Origin: [Lactobacillus] rogosae
GTDB taxonomy: Bacteria > Bacillota > Clostridia > Lachnospirales > Lachnospiraceae
DNA length: 64,000 bases
Reading direction: 5' to 3'
Assembly: GCA_900112995.1 (NCBI GenBank)
Contig: FONU01000006.1
Location: forward strand, 88,947-152,946
A model generated the notes under the pieces. It saw nothing but the letters and a program-made list of their open reading frames with translations. It made no database searches and was not told the DNA's origin. Positions 9,767 to 19,233 of this stretch are shown here, piece by piece. Position 1 is the stretch's first letter, and each line of letters opens with the position of its first letter. Both the position numbers and the translations under genes were made by a program.

Positions 9767-11515
9767 TTAATTATTCAAAACATTTTCAAGATTAATTCTA
9801 AGCTCATCTAACTGATGTGCTAAATCTGCATTCATCTTCTCAGGCTTACACTTGACAACAATTCTTTTCAACTGGTTCATAGCTTCCTTTACAGCCTTCT
9901 TCTTAGCTTTATCCCATACCTTTTTATTCTGGCTGTATTCGCCCTCAGCTCTCTTTAAAGTATTCTCAGCTTCAATATGCGAATTCCAGTATTCCTCATT
10001 CTTCTTATCCTGCTCGCCATACACTTCCGCTTCCCACTTAGCTCTCTCAATCTCTTCCTCTGACATATTAGAGCTTGAAGTTATCGTAATAGACTGCTCT
10101 CTTCCAGTTCCAAGGTCTTTAGCTGATACATTGACAATTCCATTGGCATCAATATCAAATGTTACCTCTATCTGTGGAACACCTGCCATAGCCCTCTTGA
10201 TACCATTAAGCTTGAAATTACCCAAAAGCTTATTATCCCTTGTAAATCTTCTCTCACCCTGAAATACCTTAATATCTACTGATGTCTGGAAATTACCAGC
10301 CGTAGTAAATATCTGGCTGTGTCTTGTAGGTATTGTAGTATTACGCTCTATAAGTCTGCTTGCAATTCCTCCAACAGTCTCTATTGACAAAGACAAAGGT
10401 GTTACGTCCATAAGTATAATCTCTGATGCCGCTGAGCCTGGCATAAGCTGGTTGCCAAGCTTGCCACCCTGAACCGCCGCACCAAGTGCCACGCACTCAT
10501 CAGGATTAAGATTTCTTGATGGTTCTTTTCCCATAATCTGCCTTACCTTATCCTGAACCGCCGGAATCCTTGTTGAACCTCCAACAAGAAGCACCATTCC
10601 TATATCATTCTTATTAAGTCCTGCATCATGGAGAGCATTTTCAACAGGAATAACTGTCTTATCAACCAGATCAGCCGTCAGCTCATTAAACTGCTGTCTT
10701 GAAATATTCATATCCATATGATGTGGTCCATCTTTAGCCATCGCAATAAATGGGAGATTAATATTGGCATTAAATGCAGACGACAATTCTTTCTTGGCTT
10801 TCTCAGCCTCTTCTCTTAATCTCTGCATAGCTGAAGCATCTTTAGACAGATTAATTCCATCAGTCTCTTTAAAGCGTTCAACAAGATAATTAACAAGCCT
10901 TGCATCAAAATCATCTCCACCAAGATGATTATCACCTGACGTTGCAAGCACTTCAATAACATTATCCCCTATATCAATAACCGAAACGTCAAAAGTTCCT
11001 CCGCCAAGATCATAAACAAGTATCTTCTGAGGATTGCCATTATCAAGCCCATAAGCAAGTGCCGCACTTGTTGGTTCATTAATGATTCTAAGGACATTAA
11101 GACCAGCTATCTTACCCGCATCCTTAGTTGCCTGTCTCTGTGCATCATTAAAGTATGCCGGTACTGTTATAACAGCATCTGTAACTTCTTCGCCTAGGAA
11201 ATTCTCCGCATCTTTCTTTAACTTCATCAGAATATATGCTGAAATCTCCTGCGGTGTATACGACTTGCCATCTATCTTCTTCTTATAATCCGTACCCATA
11301 TATCTTTTGATAGAGAAAATGGTTCTATCTGAATTAACTGATGCTTGTCTTCTAGCTGTATCTCCAACAAGACGTTCTTTGTTCCTGGTAAATGCAACAA
11401 CTGATGGTGTCGTTCTATAGCCCTCACTATTAGTTATAACTGTCGGTGTATCACCTTCTATCACCGCCACGCAGCTATTAGTTGTTCCCAAATCAATTCC
11501 GATTACCTTGCTCAT
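9767..11515 (-). CDS. Hsp70 chaperone, DnaK paralogue
   Basis: An ATP-driven chaperone of the DnaK family. The 582 residues start [18 protein letters not shown] and contain [13 protein letters not shown], the linker-region [14 protein letters not shown] and a full substrate-binding domain. The start at 11515 follows GGAGGAATT; an in-frame ATG 18 bp further up has no ribosome site. It is shorter than canonical DnaK (about 610-640) and ends in a lysine-rich helical region, without the usual glycine/acidic tail. No hrcA, grpE or dnaJ is nearby. I therefore read it as a second Hsp70 rather than the heat-shock operon dnaK, but that needs the rest of the genome. Confidence 0.93.
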   Translation of the reverse strand: MSKVIGIDLGTTNSCVAVIEGDTPTVITNSEGYRTTPSVVAFTRNKERLVGDTARRQASVNSDRTIFSIKRYMGTDYKKKIDGKSYTPQEISAYILMKLKKDAENFLGEEVTDAVITVPAYFNDAQRQATKDAGKIAGLNVLRIINEPTSAALAYGLDNGNPQKILVYDLGGGTFDVSVIDIGDNVIEVLATSGDNHLGGDDFDARLVNYLVERFKETDGINLSKDASAMQRLREEAEKAKKELSSAFNANINLPFIAMAKDGPHHMDMNISRQQFNELTADLVDKTVIPVENALHDAGLNKNDIGMVLLVGGSTRIPAVQDKVRQIMGKEPSRNLNPDECVALGAAVQGGKLGNQLMPGSAASEIILMDVTPLSLSIETVGGIASRLIERNTTIPTRHSQIFTTAGNFQTSVDIKVFQGERRFTRDNKLLGNFKLNGIKRAMAGVPQIEVTFDIDANGIVNVSAKDLGTGREQSITITSSSNMSEEEIERAKWEAEVYGEQDKKNEEYWNSHIEAENTLKRAEGEYSQNKKVWDKAKKKAVKEAMNQLKRIVVKCKPEKMNADLAHQLDELRINLENVLNN

Positions 11516-11663
11516 AATTCCTCCAACACTCATAGATTATCAATAAATCACAATACAATTCCATTAATGATATAAGTGTATCACATTTATTGGGAATTAC
11601 CATTAATAAAAGCGGAATTAATTAGAAAAATTATATAAACTTGTATTACCAATTTACACGTCT

Positions 11664-13073
11664 CTACTTATAACTATGCGGTAGCCGGACCCTAAGCACC
11701 TTCCTCTTAAGCATTTTCCCATCCCAGGGAATAAGCGGATATATATAACTCTTACCCGTTATAGTCCTGTTAAACGCTATCATAAGCACAGATATTACAA
11801 CTCCTGCAATAAATCCGCCAAGATTAAATATCTGTGTGAGTATAAGAGTAAGCACCCTTAAGAACTTAAATGCGTAACCCATTTCAAAGTTTGTCTGTCC
11901 ATAAGTTCCTACTGTTACAACCGCCATATAAAGAAGTGCCTCCGGATTAAACCAGCCTGAACTAACTGCATATTCACCAACAACAATACCTGCTACAATA
12001 CTTAGAGGTGTCGATAACATAGTAGGTGTATTGACTGCCGCAAGCTTAAGACCATCAACTGCAAGTTCAAGTATAAGGAGCTGTAAAAGCACAGGCACGG
12101 TTATATCATCTGTTATAAGCACGAATTTCATAAATTCAGGGACCCAGTCAGGATTGTTTACAAAAAGCAGCCATAACGGAGTTAATATCCACGTCACAAT
12201 AGAGAAGAAAAATCTTGTAATTCTAAGATATGAGCCAATCATTGGTGAAAAGTTAAAATCATCCGCTTCCTCTATAATATCAAAGATAGAGGCTGGAATT
12301 ATCATAACTGCGGGAGAATTGTCTACCATAATTACAATATTCCCGTCAAGTATTGCCGCTGTCGCGGTATCTGGGCGTTCTGAGTATTTAAACTTCGGAA
12401 ATGGGTTAATCCATTTATGTGTGAACATACACTCTGCAAGACTTTCTATATTCATAGTGAGCGCATCAACATCTATTGATTGTATAAGCTTTCTCATTCT
12501 ATTAAGAATATTCTGGTCAACGGAGTCTGATATATAACATATTGCAACATCTGAACGTGAACGTCTGCCAACTCCATATAATTCCATAGAAAATCTTGGG
12601 TCACGTATCCTTCTTCTTAAAAGTGCCGCATTGGATACAAGTGTTTCCACAAAACCATCCCTTGAACCTCTTAACACCCTGTCTTTCCACGGCTCTGATA
12701 CTGAACGCATAGGATACGTTCTGCAATCTATTAACAGACATTCATCAAAACCGTCTATCGTCATAATAGATACACCTGACAGAAACTGTGTTATAACATA
12801 ATCAACATTTCCACTCCTTGTAACCTCTGTATAAGGCATACCTTTCTCCAGAAATATATCAAGACTTGTTATGTCCGATTCTTTCAACGAATAAAAGAAC
12901 TGCATAAGCTTCTCAGCCATATCTTCCCGAACAAATCCATCTATAAAAAAGAAGCCAGCCTTACGCCCCGCAATTATTACTTCTCTCTGAAGTATATCAA
13001 AATTACGTTCTACGTTAAGACTGGTTTCCAACCTTTTAATATTCTCTTTAACATTACAGCTAAAATCACTCAT
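11664..13073 (-). CDS. spoVAF: GerA-family spore germination protein, SpoVAF-like
   Basis: A membrane protein of the GerA/SpoVAF family, which in sporeformers sits in the inner spore membrane and helps the germination response. Of 469 residues, the soluble N-terminal half carries MRSVSEPWKDRVLRGSRDG and FVETLVSN..LLRRRIRD; the C-terminal half (about 285-445) has several membrane segments, with ERPDTATAAILDGNIVIMVD and GTYGQTNFEMGYAFKFLR resembling SpoVAF more than GerAA. The start at 13073 follows AAAGG; earlier in-frame codons (TTG at 13100) have no ribosome site. It stands alone, without spoVAA-AE or gerB/gerC partners. Confidence 0.88.
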   Translation of the reverse strand: MSDFSCNVKENIKRLETSLNVERNFDILQREVIIAGRKAGFFFIDGFVREDMAEKLMQFFYSLKESDITSLDIFLEKGMPYTEVTRSGNVDYVITQFLSGVSIMTIDGFDECLLIDCRTYPMRSVSEPWKDRVLRGSRDGFVETLVSNAALLRRRIRDPRFSMELYGVGRRSRSDVAICYISDSVDQNILNRMRKLIQSIDVDALTMNIESLAECMFTHKWINPFPKFKYSERPDTATAAILDGNIVIMVDNSPAVMIIPASIFDIIEEADDFNFSPMIGSYLRITRFFFSIVTWILTPLWLLFVNNPDWVPEFMKFVLITDDITVPVLLQLLILELAVDGLKLAAVNTPTMLSTPLSIVAGIVVGEYAVSSGWFNPEALLYMAVVTVGTYGQTNFEMGYAFKFLRVLTLILTQIFNLGGFIAGVVISVLMIAFNRTITGKSYIYPLIPWDGKMLKRKVLRVRLPHSYK

Positions 13074-13125
13074 TATAGGCATCCTTTCAAACAATCTCAA
13101 CCAGCTAACATTACCTCACAGTGCT

Positions 13126-13140
13126 GTGATGTAACATCAC
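13126..13140. promoter_or_regulatory. 15-bp palindrome upstream of spoVAF
   Basis: GTGATGT-A-ACATCAC is a perfect 7-bp inverted repeat around one central base, 53 bp before the spoVAF start and inside the short gap after the MATE gene. It has the form of a dimeric-regulator operator; the regulator is unknown. Confidence 0.35.
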
Positions 13141-13193
13141 CACCAGCCCTGAACAGATAACTATAACATTAAGATTGCCCTGTTACCGTGATT

Positions 13194-14528
13194 TTATTCA
13201 TATCTCTTAAGCTTATTACAACAGTGTATAAATGCCGGAATTAAGAATAAATCAGCTGCTATCCACGCCGCCGGATTGGCAAGACACGCACCATTAAAAC
13301 CAATATGTGGAATTAAAAGTATTGCAACAAGTGTTCTTGCAAGCATTTCAAATACACCTGCTAATATAGCAAATACCGAAAAGCCCATTCCCTGTATACA
13401 GAATCTGTATACATTAACACCTGTAAGCGGGATATAGAACAATGCTGATGCCATTATAAATCTTCTTGTCAATTCTATAATTGCAGTTTCTCCTGCATCA
13501 ACGAACAGGAGTGCAATATAATCAGCCGAGAAATATAACACCACAAGTGCAACAACACTGTATACTGCACCAATTAACATTGCAGCTTTTATGCCCTTTC
13601 CGAGTCTGTCTATCTTTCCAGCACCAACATTCTGTCCTCCGTATGTTGCCATTGTAGAACCAAGTGCATCAAATGGACAGCAGGTAAAGTTAAACATCTT
13701 AGAACCAGCTGTCATAGCCGCTACATATGACGAACCAAGTCCATTTACTGCCGCCTGAAGTATTGTACTTCCTATTGCTGTTATCGAATACTGAAGCCCC
13801 ATAGGAACCCCTATAAAGCACAGGTTGCTTATATGTTTTTTACTTATCACTTTTTCCTGCTTAGTGCCCTTAAGTATGTCAAACTTCTTGTACATATATA
13901 TTGTACAGCCAACTCCTGCTATAAGCTGTGATACAACAGTTGCAACGCCTGCTCCTGCAACACCCATCTTTACATATAATATAAGTATGAAATCCAAAGC
14001 TATATTTATGACTGATGACAACACAAGAAAATATACAGGTGTCTTGCTGTCACCAAGCGAACGAATTATACCTGACACAATATTATATAAAAATACGGTT
14101 GGAATACCTGCAAATATAATCACAATATAATTATAAGCATGCATAAATATATCATCCGGCGTGTTGAGCAGTCTTAATATCGGAGCACAGAATACAACTG
14201 ACAATATCGTCATAACAACAGCAAATACTGCACTGCATACATACCCATTAAATACATATTTTCTAAGTTCACTGTATTTCCCTGCACCAAACTGCTGTGC
14301 AACCGGAATAGCAAAACCACTGCATATACCCATACAAAAACCAATAATCATAAAATTGATAGAGCTTGTTGCGCCAACACCAGCCAGTGCTGACACACCA
14401 AGCGTTTTACCAACTATCATTGTGTCAACAAGATTATAAAATTGCTGAAAAAGCATTCCAAGAAGCATTGGAAATGCAAATCCAAGAATTAATCTAAGGG
14501 GTGAACCCTTTGTCATATCCTTTGTCAT
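13194..14528 (-). CDS. MATE-family multidrug/toxin exporter
   Basis: A twelve-helix cation-coupled exporter. The 444 residues begin TKGSPLRLILGFAFPMLLGMLFQQFYNLVDTMIVG, the typical MATE opening with the first helix and the conserved YNLVDT turn, and hydrophobic segments continue to residue 435. The second half repeats the fold (GVPMGLQYSITAIGS). The length is standard. ATG at 14528 follows AAGGAG. The substrate cannot be read from sequence. It lies 33 bp after the SurA-N-like gene on the same strand, so the two may be co-transcribed. Confidence 0.93.
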   Translation of the reverse strand: MTKDMTKGSPLRLILGFAFPMLLGMLFQQFYNLVDTMIVGKTLGVSALAGVGATSSINFMIIGFCMGICSGFAIPVAQQFGAGKYSELRKYVFNGYVCSAVFAVVMTILSVVFCAPILRLLNTPDDIFMHAYNYIVIIFAGIPTVFLYNIVSGIIRSLGDSKTPVYFLVLSSVINIALDFILILYVKMGVAGAGVATVVSQLIAGVGCTIYMYKKFDILKGTKQEKVISKKHISNLCFIGVPMGLQYSITAIGSTILQAAVNGLGSSYVAAMTAGSKMFNFTCCPFDALGSTMATYGGQNVGAGKIDRLGKGIKAAMLIGAVYSVVALVVLYFSADYIALLFVDAGETAIIELTRRFIMASALFYIPLTGVNVYRFCIQGMGFSVFAILAGVFEMLARTLVAILLIPHIGFNGACLANPAAWIAADLFLIPAFIHCCNKLKRYE

Positions 14529-14561
14529 TGTCTTTCTCCTTGTCCGCTAAAGTGTTCCGTT

Positions 14562-15266
14562 CTAATTAACCGTCACTCTGCCCATTGTTATTTTATCCAG
14601 CAGCTTGTGATTCTCAGTAACATCATATTTAATCTTAATCTTTTCTTTGTAGAAATCGCCATCATAATTAAACAACGAACTGTCGCCCTCAAAGCCTTCT
14701 TCCTGTACCTTCTGTGCAGCTCTTGTTACATATTTCTCAACAAGCTTCTTTCGACACAAGATGTTATATATATCGTCTTCTGTCAGCTTAGTATTATTAT
14801 GAGCTTTTTCAGACATATCTTCATAGGTATCGTGTGCATTTGATTTGCACGATTGCTTATCACTATCTGTCAGATATAGATTATATACTGTTGACTCATA
14901 TTCCATTATATAATCATACTCACATAAATCTATCGCCAGTTGTTTAGCATAATCCCTTGTAAACACACTGTCAAGTGAATTCTTAAAATGTGTATTCCAA
15001 AATTCATTAGCATCATCAGGATTATACTGTAACGCCATCTCATTTATCTTCTTTTCCACAACATACACATAATAAGAGAAATCTTTCAAAGTTATGTTCT
15101 CACTATTAATTGTTATAACATTTTCCTGTAAATGTTTCTCGTATATGAAATCTTTATTCTTATTATACCTGTATACAAGGAATCCAAGTGCAACTATAAA
15201 AGCCGCAAGGATTACCAATGCTATTACTTCTATTTTTTTGTTTTTTAATGCACCTTTTTCACTCAT
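14562..15266 (-). CDS. Membrane-anchored exported protein with SurA/PrsA N-terminal-like region
   Basis: This 234-residue protein has a lysine-rich start, one membrane segment at about residues 12-33, and an extracytoplasmic helical domain. The segment ITINSENITLKDFSYYVYVVEKKINEMA resembles the chaperone region of SurA/PrsA foldases. No parvulin isomerase domain follows, so any foldase role is only a guess. Start at 15266 is set by GGAGG five bases upstream; an earlier in-frame TTG overlaps the preceding terminator. It begins just after the pyruvate:ferredoxin oxidoreductase terminator and precedes the MATE gene. Confidence 0.7.
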   Translation of the reverse strand: MSEKGALKNKKIEVIALVILAAFIVALGFLVYRYNKNKDFIYEKHLQENVITINSENITLKDFSYYVYVVEKKINEMALQYNPDDANEFWNTHFKNSLDSVFTRDYAKQLAIDLCEYDYIMEYESTVYNLYLTDSDKQSCKSNAHDTYEDMSEKAHNNTKLTEDDIYNILCRKKLVEKYVTRAAQKVQEEGFEGDSSLFNYDGDFYKEKIKIKYDVTENHKLLDKITMGRVTVN

Positions 15267-15288
15267 ACAAGCCTCCAATCTTTTGTTT

Positions 15289-15331
15289 AAAAAAGAACCC
15301 CTTAACAATTAAATTATATGTTAAGGGGTTC
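15289..15331 (-). terminator. Terminator of the pyruvate:ferredoxin oxidoreductase gene
   Basis: A perfect 13-bp stem (15295-15307 with 15319-15331, GAACCCCTTAACA and its complement) is followed by six T on the minus strand, 61 bp after the stop. Confidence 0.92.
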
Positions 15332-15391
15332 ATAACCATAATATCCGGATAATTATCTGTAAAGATAATTACTCAGGTATTTAATTTACAA

Positions 15392-18300
15392 TTACTTGTA
15401 TAAATCAACAAGCTTGAGTAAATGCTGATATCTCTCATTAGCAACTTCCTCAGACTTAGCAAAGAGTCTTTCTGCTCTTTCTGGGAATGGCTTAACAAGA
15501 CGTGTATAACGTGCCTCATTGTTAAGGAAATCCTGATATGAGCCATCGCCTTCCTTAGATGTTAATGTGAATGGATTCTTTCCTTCAGCCTTTAATGCAG
15601 GGTTGAATGAGAAGAGATTCCAATATCCAGCCTTAACAGCCTTCTTCATTTCATCCTGGCAGTGGTTCATACCACCCTTAGCGATACCGTGAAGTTCGCA
15701 AGGAGCATAACCAATGATTAATGATGGTCCGTTGTAGCTTTCAGCTTCTTCGATAGCCTTTAATGCCTGTGCTGGGTTAGCACCAAGAGCAATCTGTGCT
15801 ACATATACATAGCCATAGCTCATAGCGATTTCAGCAAGTGACTTCTTGCCGATTTCCTTACCAGCTGCAGCGAACTGGCAAACTTCACCGATGTTAGAAG
15901 CCTTAGAAGCCTGTCCACCTGTATTAGAATACATTTCTGTATCGAATACCATAACATTTACATTCTCACCTGAAGCAAGTACATGGTCAAGACCACCGAA
16001 ACCGATATCGTAAGCCCAACCATCACCACCGAAGATCCATACAGATTTCTTAGCAAGGTAATCCTTCTTAGCAAGTACTTCTGGAGCTATTGGGCATCCA
16101 TCTGCTGCTGCCTTTTCAAGTTCTGCAATAAGAGCTTCTGTAGCTGGTGTGTTTGCCTTAGTATCATTCTTTGTCTCAAGGTACTTAGCTGCTGCTGCCT
16201 TAAAGCTGTCTGTTGCCTTATCAGATGCAGCCATTTCTTCGATCTTGGCAATAGCCTGGTCACGAAGAACCTTCTGTCCAAGATACATACCAAAACCATG
16301 TTCTGCGTTATCCTCGAATAATGAGTTAGCCCATGCTGGTCCCTTTAATGTATCCTTGTTTACTGTATATGGTGATGTTGCAGCTGGACCACCCCAGATT
16401 GAAGAACAACCTGTAGCGTTAGAAATATACATCTGCTCACCAAATAACTGTGTAATTAATCTAGCATAAGATGTTTCTGCACAACCTGCACAGCTTCCTG
16501 AGAACTCAAGGAGTGGCTGGTTATACTGAGAACCGATTGGTGTATTTACTAATGCTGGCTTAATATCCTTCTTACCTACGTTAGCTACAAGATAATCGAA
16601 TACTGGCTGCTCTTCTGCCTGTGATTCCTGTGGAACCATCTTAAGAGCTTCTCCAGCCTTAGGACATACAGTAACACATTCGCCACATCCCATACAATCT
16701 AATGGAGATACTGACATTGTGTACTTCATTGTTGTGTCTGTTGCATGCTTAGAATCAGCAAGCTTAATCTGTGAAGGAGCTTCTGCCTGTTCCTTAGCAT
16801 CAAGAATGAATGGTCTGATAGTAGCATGTGAACATACGAATGCACAGCTGTTACACTGAACACAGCTTGCTGGATCCCACTCAGGAACCATAACGGCTGT
16901 TCCTCTCTTCTCGTATGCTGAAGCACCTGTCTCAAACTGACCATCTGCAATATCCTTAAATGCAGATACTGGAAGGCTGTCACCATCCATCTTTCCGATA
17001 GGATCAAGAAGTTCGTTAACCATCTTAACTGTAGCAGGACGTCCTGTTCTTTCAACTGGCTTCTTATCATCAACTGCTGTTGCCCAGTCTGCTGGTACTT
17101 CTACCTTATGTACTGCATCAACACCTGCATCGATAGCCTTATAGTTCATCTCAACTACTGCATCACCCTTCTTGCTGTATGACTTCTTAGCAGCTGCCTT
17201 CATATATTCAACAGCTTCATCAATAGGCATTACGTTAGCAAGCTTGAAGAATGCTGACTGTAAGATTGTGTTAGTTCTCTTACCCATACCGATTTCAATA
17301 GCTTTATCAATAGCGTTGATTGTGTAAAGCTGGATATTATTCTTAGCAATATACTGCTTAGCTTCTGCTGGCATATGCTGATTAAGTTCTTCATCTGACC
17401 ACTGGCAGTTAATCATAAAGATTCCGCCTGGCTTAACATCCTGAACCATCTTATAACCCTTAACAACATATGAAGGATTATGACATGCTACGAAGTCAGC
17501 CTGATTGATATAGTATGGACTTCTGATTGGGTTATCACCAAATCTTAAGTGGCTGATTGTAATACCACCTGTCTTCTTAGAGTCATACTGGAAGTATGCC
17601 TGAATATACTTATCTGTATGGTCACCGATGATCTTAGTAGAGTTCTTGTTAGCACCTACTGTACCATCACCACCAAGACCCCAGAACTTACATTCTACTG
17701 TACCAGGAGCTGAAGTAATAGGAGCTGGCTTAACCTCTGGAAGTGAAAGGTTAGTAACATCATCAACAATACCGATTGTGAATCTGTTCTTTGGCTCATC
17801 CTTCTCTAATTCCTTATATACAGCGAATACTGATGAAGGAGGAGTATCCTTTGAACCTAAACCATAACGTCCACCAACTAATGTGATATCGTTAAGACCT
17901 GCTTCACGAAGTGTTGTAGCAACATCAAGGTAAAGTGGCTCACCAAGTGATCCTGGTTCCTTAGTTCTGTCAAGAACAGCAACCTTCTTAGCTGTCTTAG
18001 GAAGAACCTTTAAGAGTGCCTTAGATGACCATGGACGGTAAAGTCTTACTTTAACAAGACCAACCTTCTCACCCTTAGCTGTTAAGTAATCAATAACTTC
18101 TTCTGCAACGTCGTTGATAGAACCCATAGCTACGATAACTCTGTCTGCATCAGGTGCACCATAGTAGTTAAATAAGTCGTAGTTAGTACCAAGCTTCTCG
18201 TTAACCTTCTTCATGTACTTTTCTACTACTTCTGGAAGTTCATCATATACTGTGTTACATGCTTCACGATGCTGGAAGAATACATCTCCGTTTTCATGTG

Positions 18301-18952
18301 AACCACGCATAGCTGGCTTGTTAGGGTTAAGTGCATGAGCACGGAACTCTTCAACCTTGTCCATTGGGCACATTTCCTTAAGATCTTCGTAATCCCACTT
18401 TTCAATCTTCTGAATCTCGTGTGATGTACGGAAACCATCAAAGAAGTTGATGAATGGAACCTTGCCATCGATAGCTGCAAGATGTGCAACTGGGCTTAAG
18501 TCCATAACTTCCTGTGGGTTTGTCTCAGCAAGCATAGCAAAACCTGTCTGACGACATGCATAAACATCACTATGATCACCGAAAATGTTAAGTGACTGTG
18601 TAGCAACTGTACGGGCTGATACATCAAATACACAAGGAAGCTGTTCAGCAGCAATCTTATACATATTAGGAATCATAAGTAAAAGACCCTGTGAAGCTGT
18701 GAATGTTGTTGTAAGAGCACCTGCTGCAAGTGAACCATGTACTGTACCAGCAGCACCTGCTTCAGACTGCATCTCTGTTACCTTTACTGTATTACCAAAA
18801 ATATTCTTTCTTCCTGCTGCTGACCACTGGTCAACAACATCCGCCATTGGGCTGGAAGGAGTGATAGGATAGATACCAGCTACTTCTGTAAACGCATACG
18901 CAACATGAGCAGCAGCTGTATTACCATCCATTGACTGTTTTTCTCTAGCCAT
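15392..18952 (-). CDS. nifJ: Pyruvate:ferredoxin (flavodoxin) oxidoreductase
   Basis: The central anaerobic enzyme that converts pyruvate and CoA to acetyl-CoA and CO2 and reduces ferredoxin. The 1186-residue single chain has the usual order: N-terminal pyruvate-binding part with GIYPITPSSPMAD, the middle CoA and gamma domains (GLGGDGTVGANKNS), two 4Fe-4S clusters around residues 690-760 (CVQCNSCAFVCSHAT, CMGCGECVTVCPKAG), and the ThDP domain with CAGCAET and GGDGWAYDIGFGG. The start at 18952 follows AGGAGG; a longer in-frame start at 19039 runs through promoter sequence and is unlikely. It is monocistronic, with promoter 19006-19034 and its own terminator. Confidence 0.97.
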   Translation of the reverse strand: MAREKQSMDGNTAAAHVAYAFTEVAGIYPITPSSPMADVVDQWSAAGRKNIFGNTVKVTEMQSEAGAAGTVHGSLAAGALTTTFTASQGLLLMIPNMYKIAAEQLPCVFDVSARTVATQSLNIFGDHSDVYACRQTGFAMLAETNPQEVMDLSPVAHLAAIDGKVPFINFFDGFRTSHEIQKIEKWDYEDLKEMCPMDKVEEFRAHALNPNKPAMRGSHENGDVFFQHREACNTVYDELPEVVEKYMKKVNEKLGTNYDLFNYYGAPDADRVIVAMGSINDVAEEVIDYLTAKGEKVGLVKVRLYRPWSSKALLKVLPKTAKKVAVLDRTKEPGSLGEPLYLDVATTLREAGLNDITLVGGRYGLGSKDTPPSSVFAVYKELEKDEPKNRFTIGIVDDVTNLSLPEVKPAPITSAPGTVECKFWGLGGDGTVGANKNSTKIIGDHTDKYIQAYFQYDSKKTGGITISHLRFGDNPIRSPYYINQADFVACHNPSYVVKGYKMVQDVKPGGIFMINCQWSDEELNQHMPAEAKQYIAKNNIQLYTINAIDKAIEIGMGKRTNTILQSAFFKLANVMPIDEAVEYMKAAAKKSYSKKGDAVVEMNYKAIDAGVDAVHKVEVPADWATAVDDKKPVERTGRPATVKMVNELLDPIGKMDGDSLPVSAFKDIADGQFETGASAYEKRGTAVMVPEWDPASCVQCNSCAFVCSHATIRPFILDAKEQAEAPSQIKLADSKHATDTTMKYTMSVSPLDCMGCGECVTVCPKAGEALKMVPQESQAEEQPVFDYLVANVGKKDIKPALVNTPIGSQYNQPLLEFSGSCAGCAETSYARLITQLFGEQMYISNATGCSSIWGGPAATSPYTVNKDTLKGPAWANSLFEDNAEHGFGMYLGQKVLRDQAIAKIEEMAASDKATDSFKAAAAKYLETKNDTKANTPATEALIAELEKAAADGCPIAPEVLAKKDYLAKKSVWIFGGDGWAYDIGFGGLDHVLASGENVNVMVFDTEMYSNTGGQASKASNIGEVCQFAAAGKEIGKKSLAEIAMSYGYVYVAQIALGANPAQALKAIEEAESYNGPSLIIGYAPCELHGIAKGGMNHCQDEMKKAVKAGYWNLFSFNPALKAEGKNPFTLTSKEGDGSYQDFLNNEARYTRLVKPFPERAERLFAKSEEVANERYQHLLKLVDLYK

Positions 18953-19005
18953 TGTTATATAACCTCCTAAATCGAAATATGAGATAATAATCTCTCTATA
19001 TATGT

Positions 19006-19034
19006 ATATTAGTATTATTCGACAAAAAAGTAAA
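19006..19034 (-). promoter_or_regulatory. Promoter of nifJ
   Basis: TTTACT (19029-19034), 17 bp, TAATAT (19006-19011) on the minus strand, about 50 nt before the nifJ start. Confidence 0.5.
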
Positions 19035-19168
19035 GCCATTATCTAAAATCTATTGTACCTATTTTTGTAATATTTGATTATTCAGAATGCAAAAGTATTT
19101 TTACTATATTATTAAAATACATTCCAAAAAAATCTTTTTAAAAATTTAATATTTTTTTCAAAAAAGTG

Positions 19169-19197
19169 TTAATTTTTTCTATAAAAAGGAATATAAT
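19169..19197 (+). promoter_or_regulatory. Promoter of the polysaccharide deacetylase gene
   Basis: A perfect TATAAT (19192-19197) with a weak TTAATT (19169-19174) 17 bp upstream. It drives the divergent plus-strand gene at 19234. Confidence 0.5.
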
Positions 19198-19233
19198 GCT
19201 CTAGTTAGAATAATAAGTCAGGAGATAACACCT

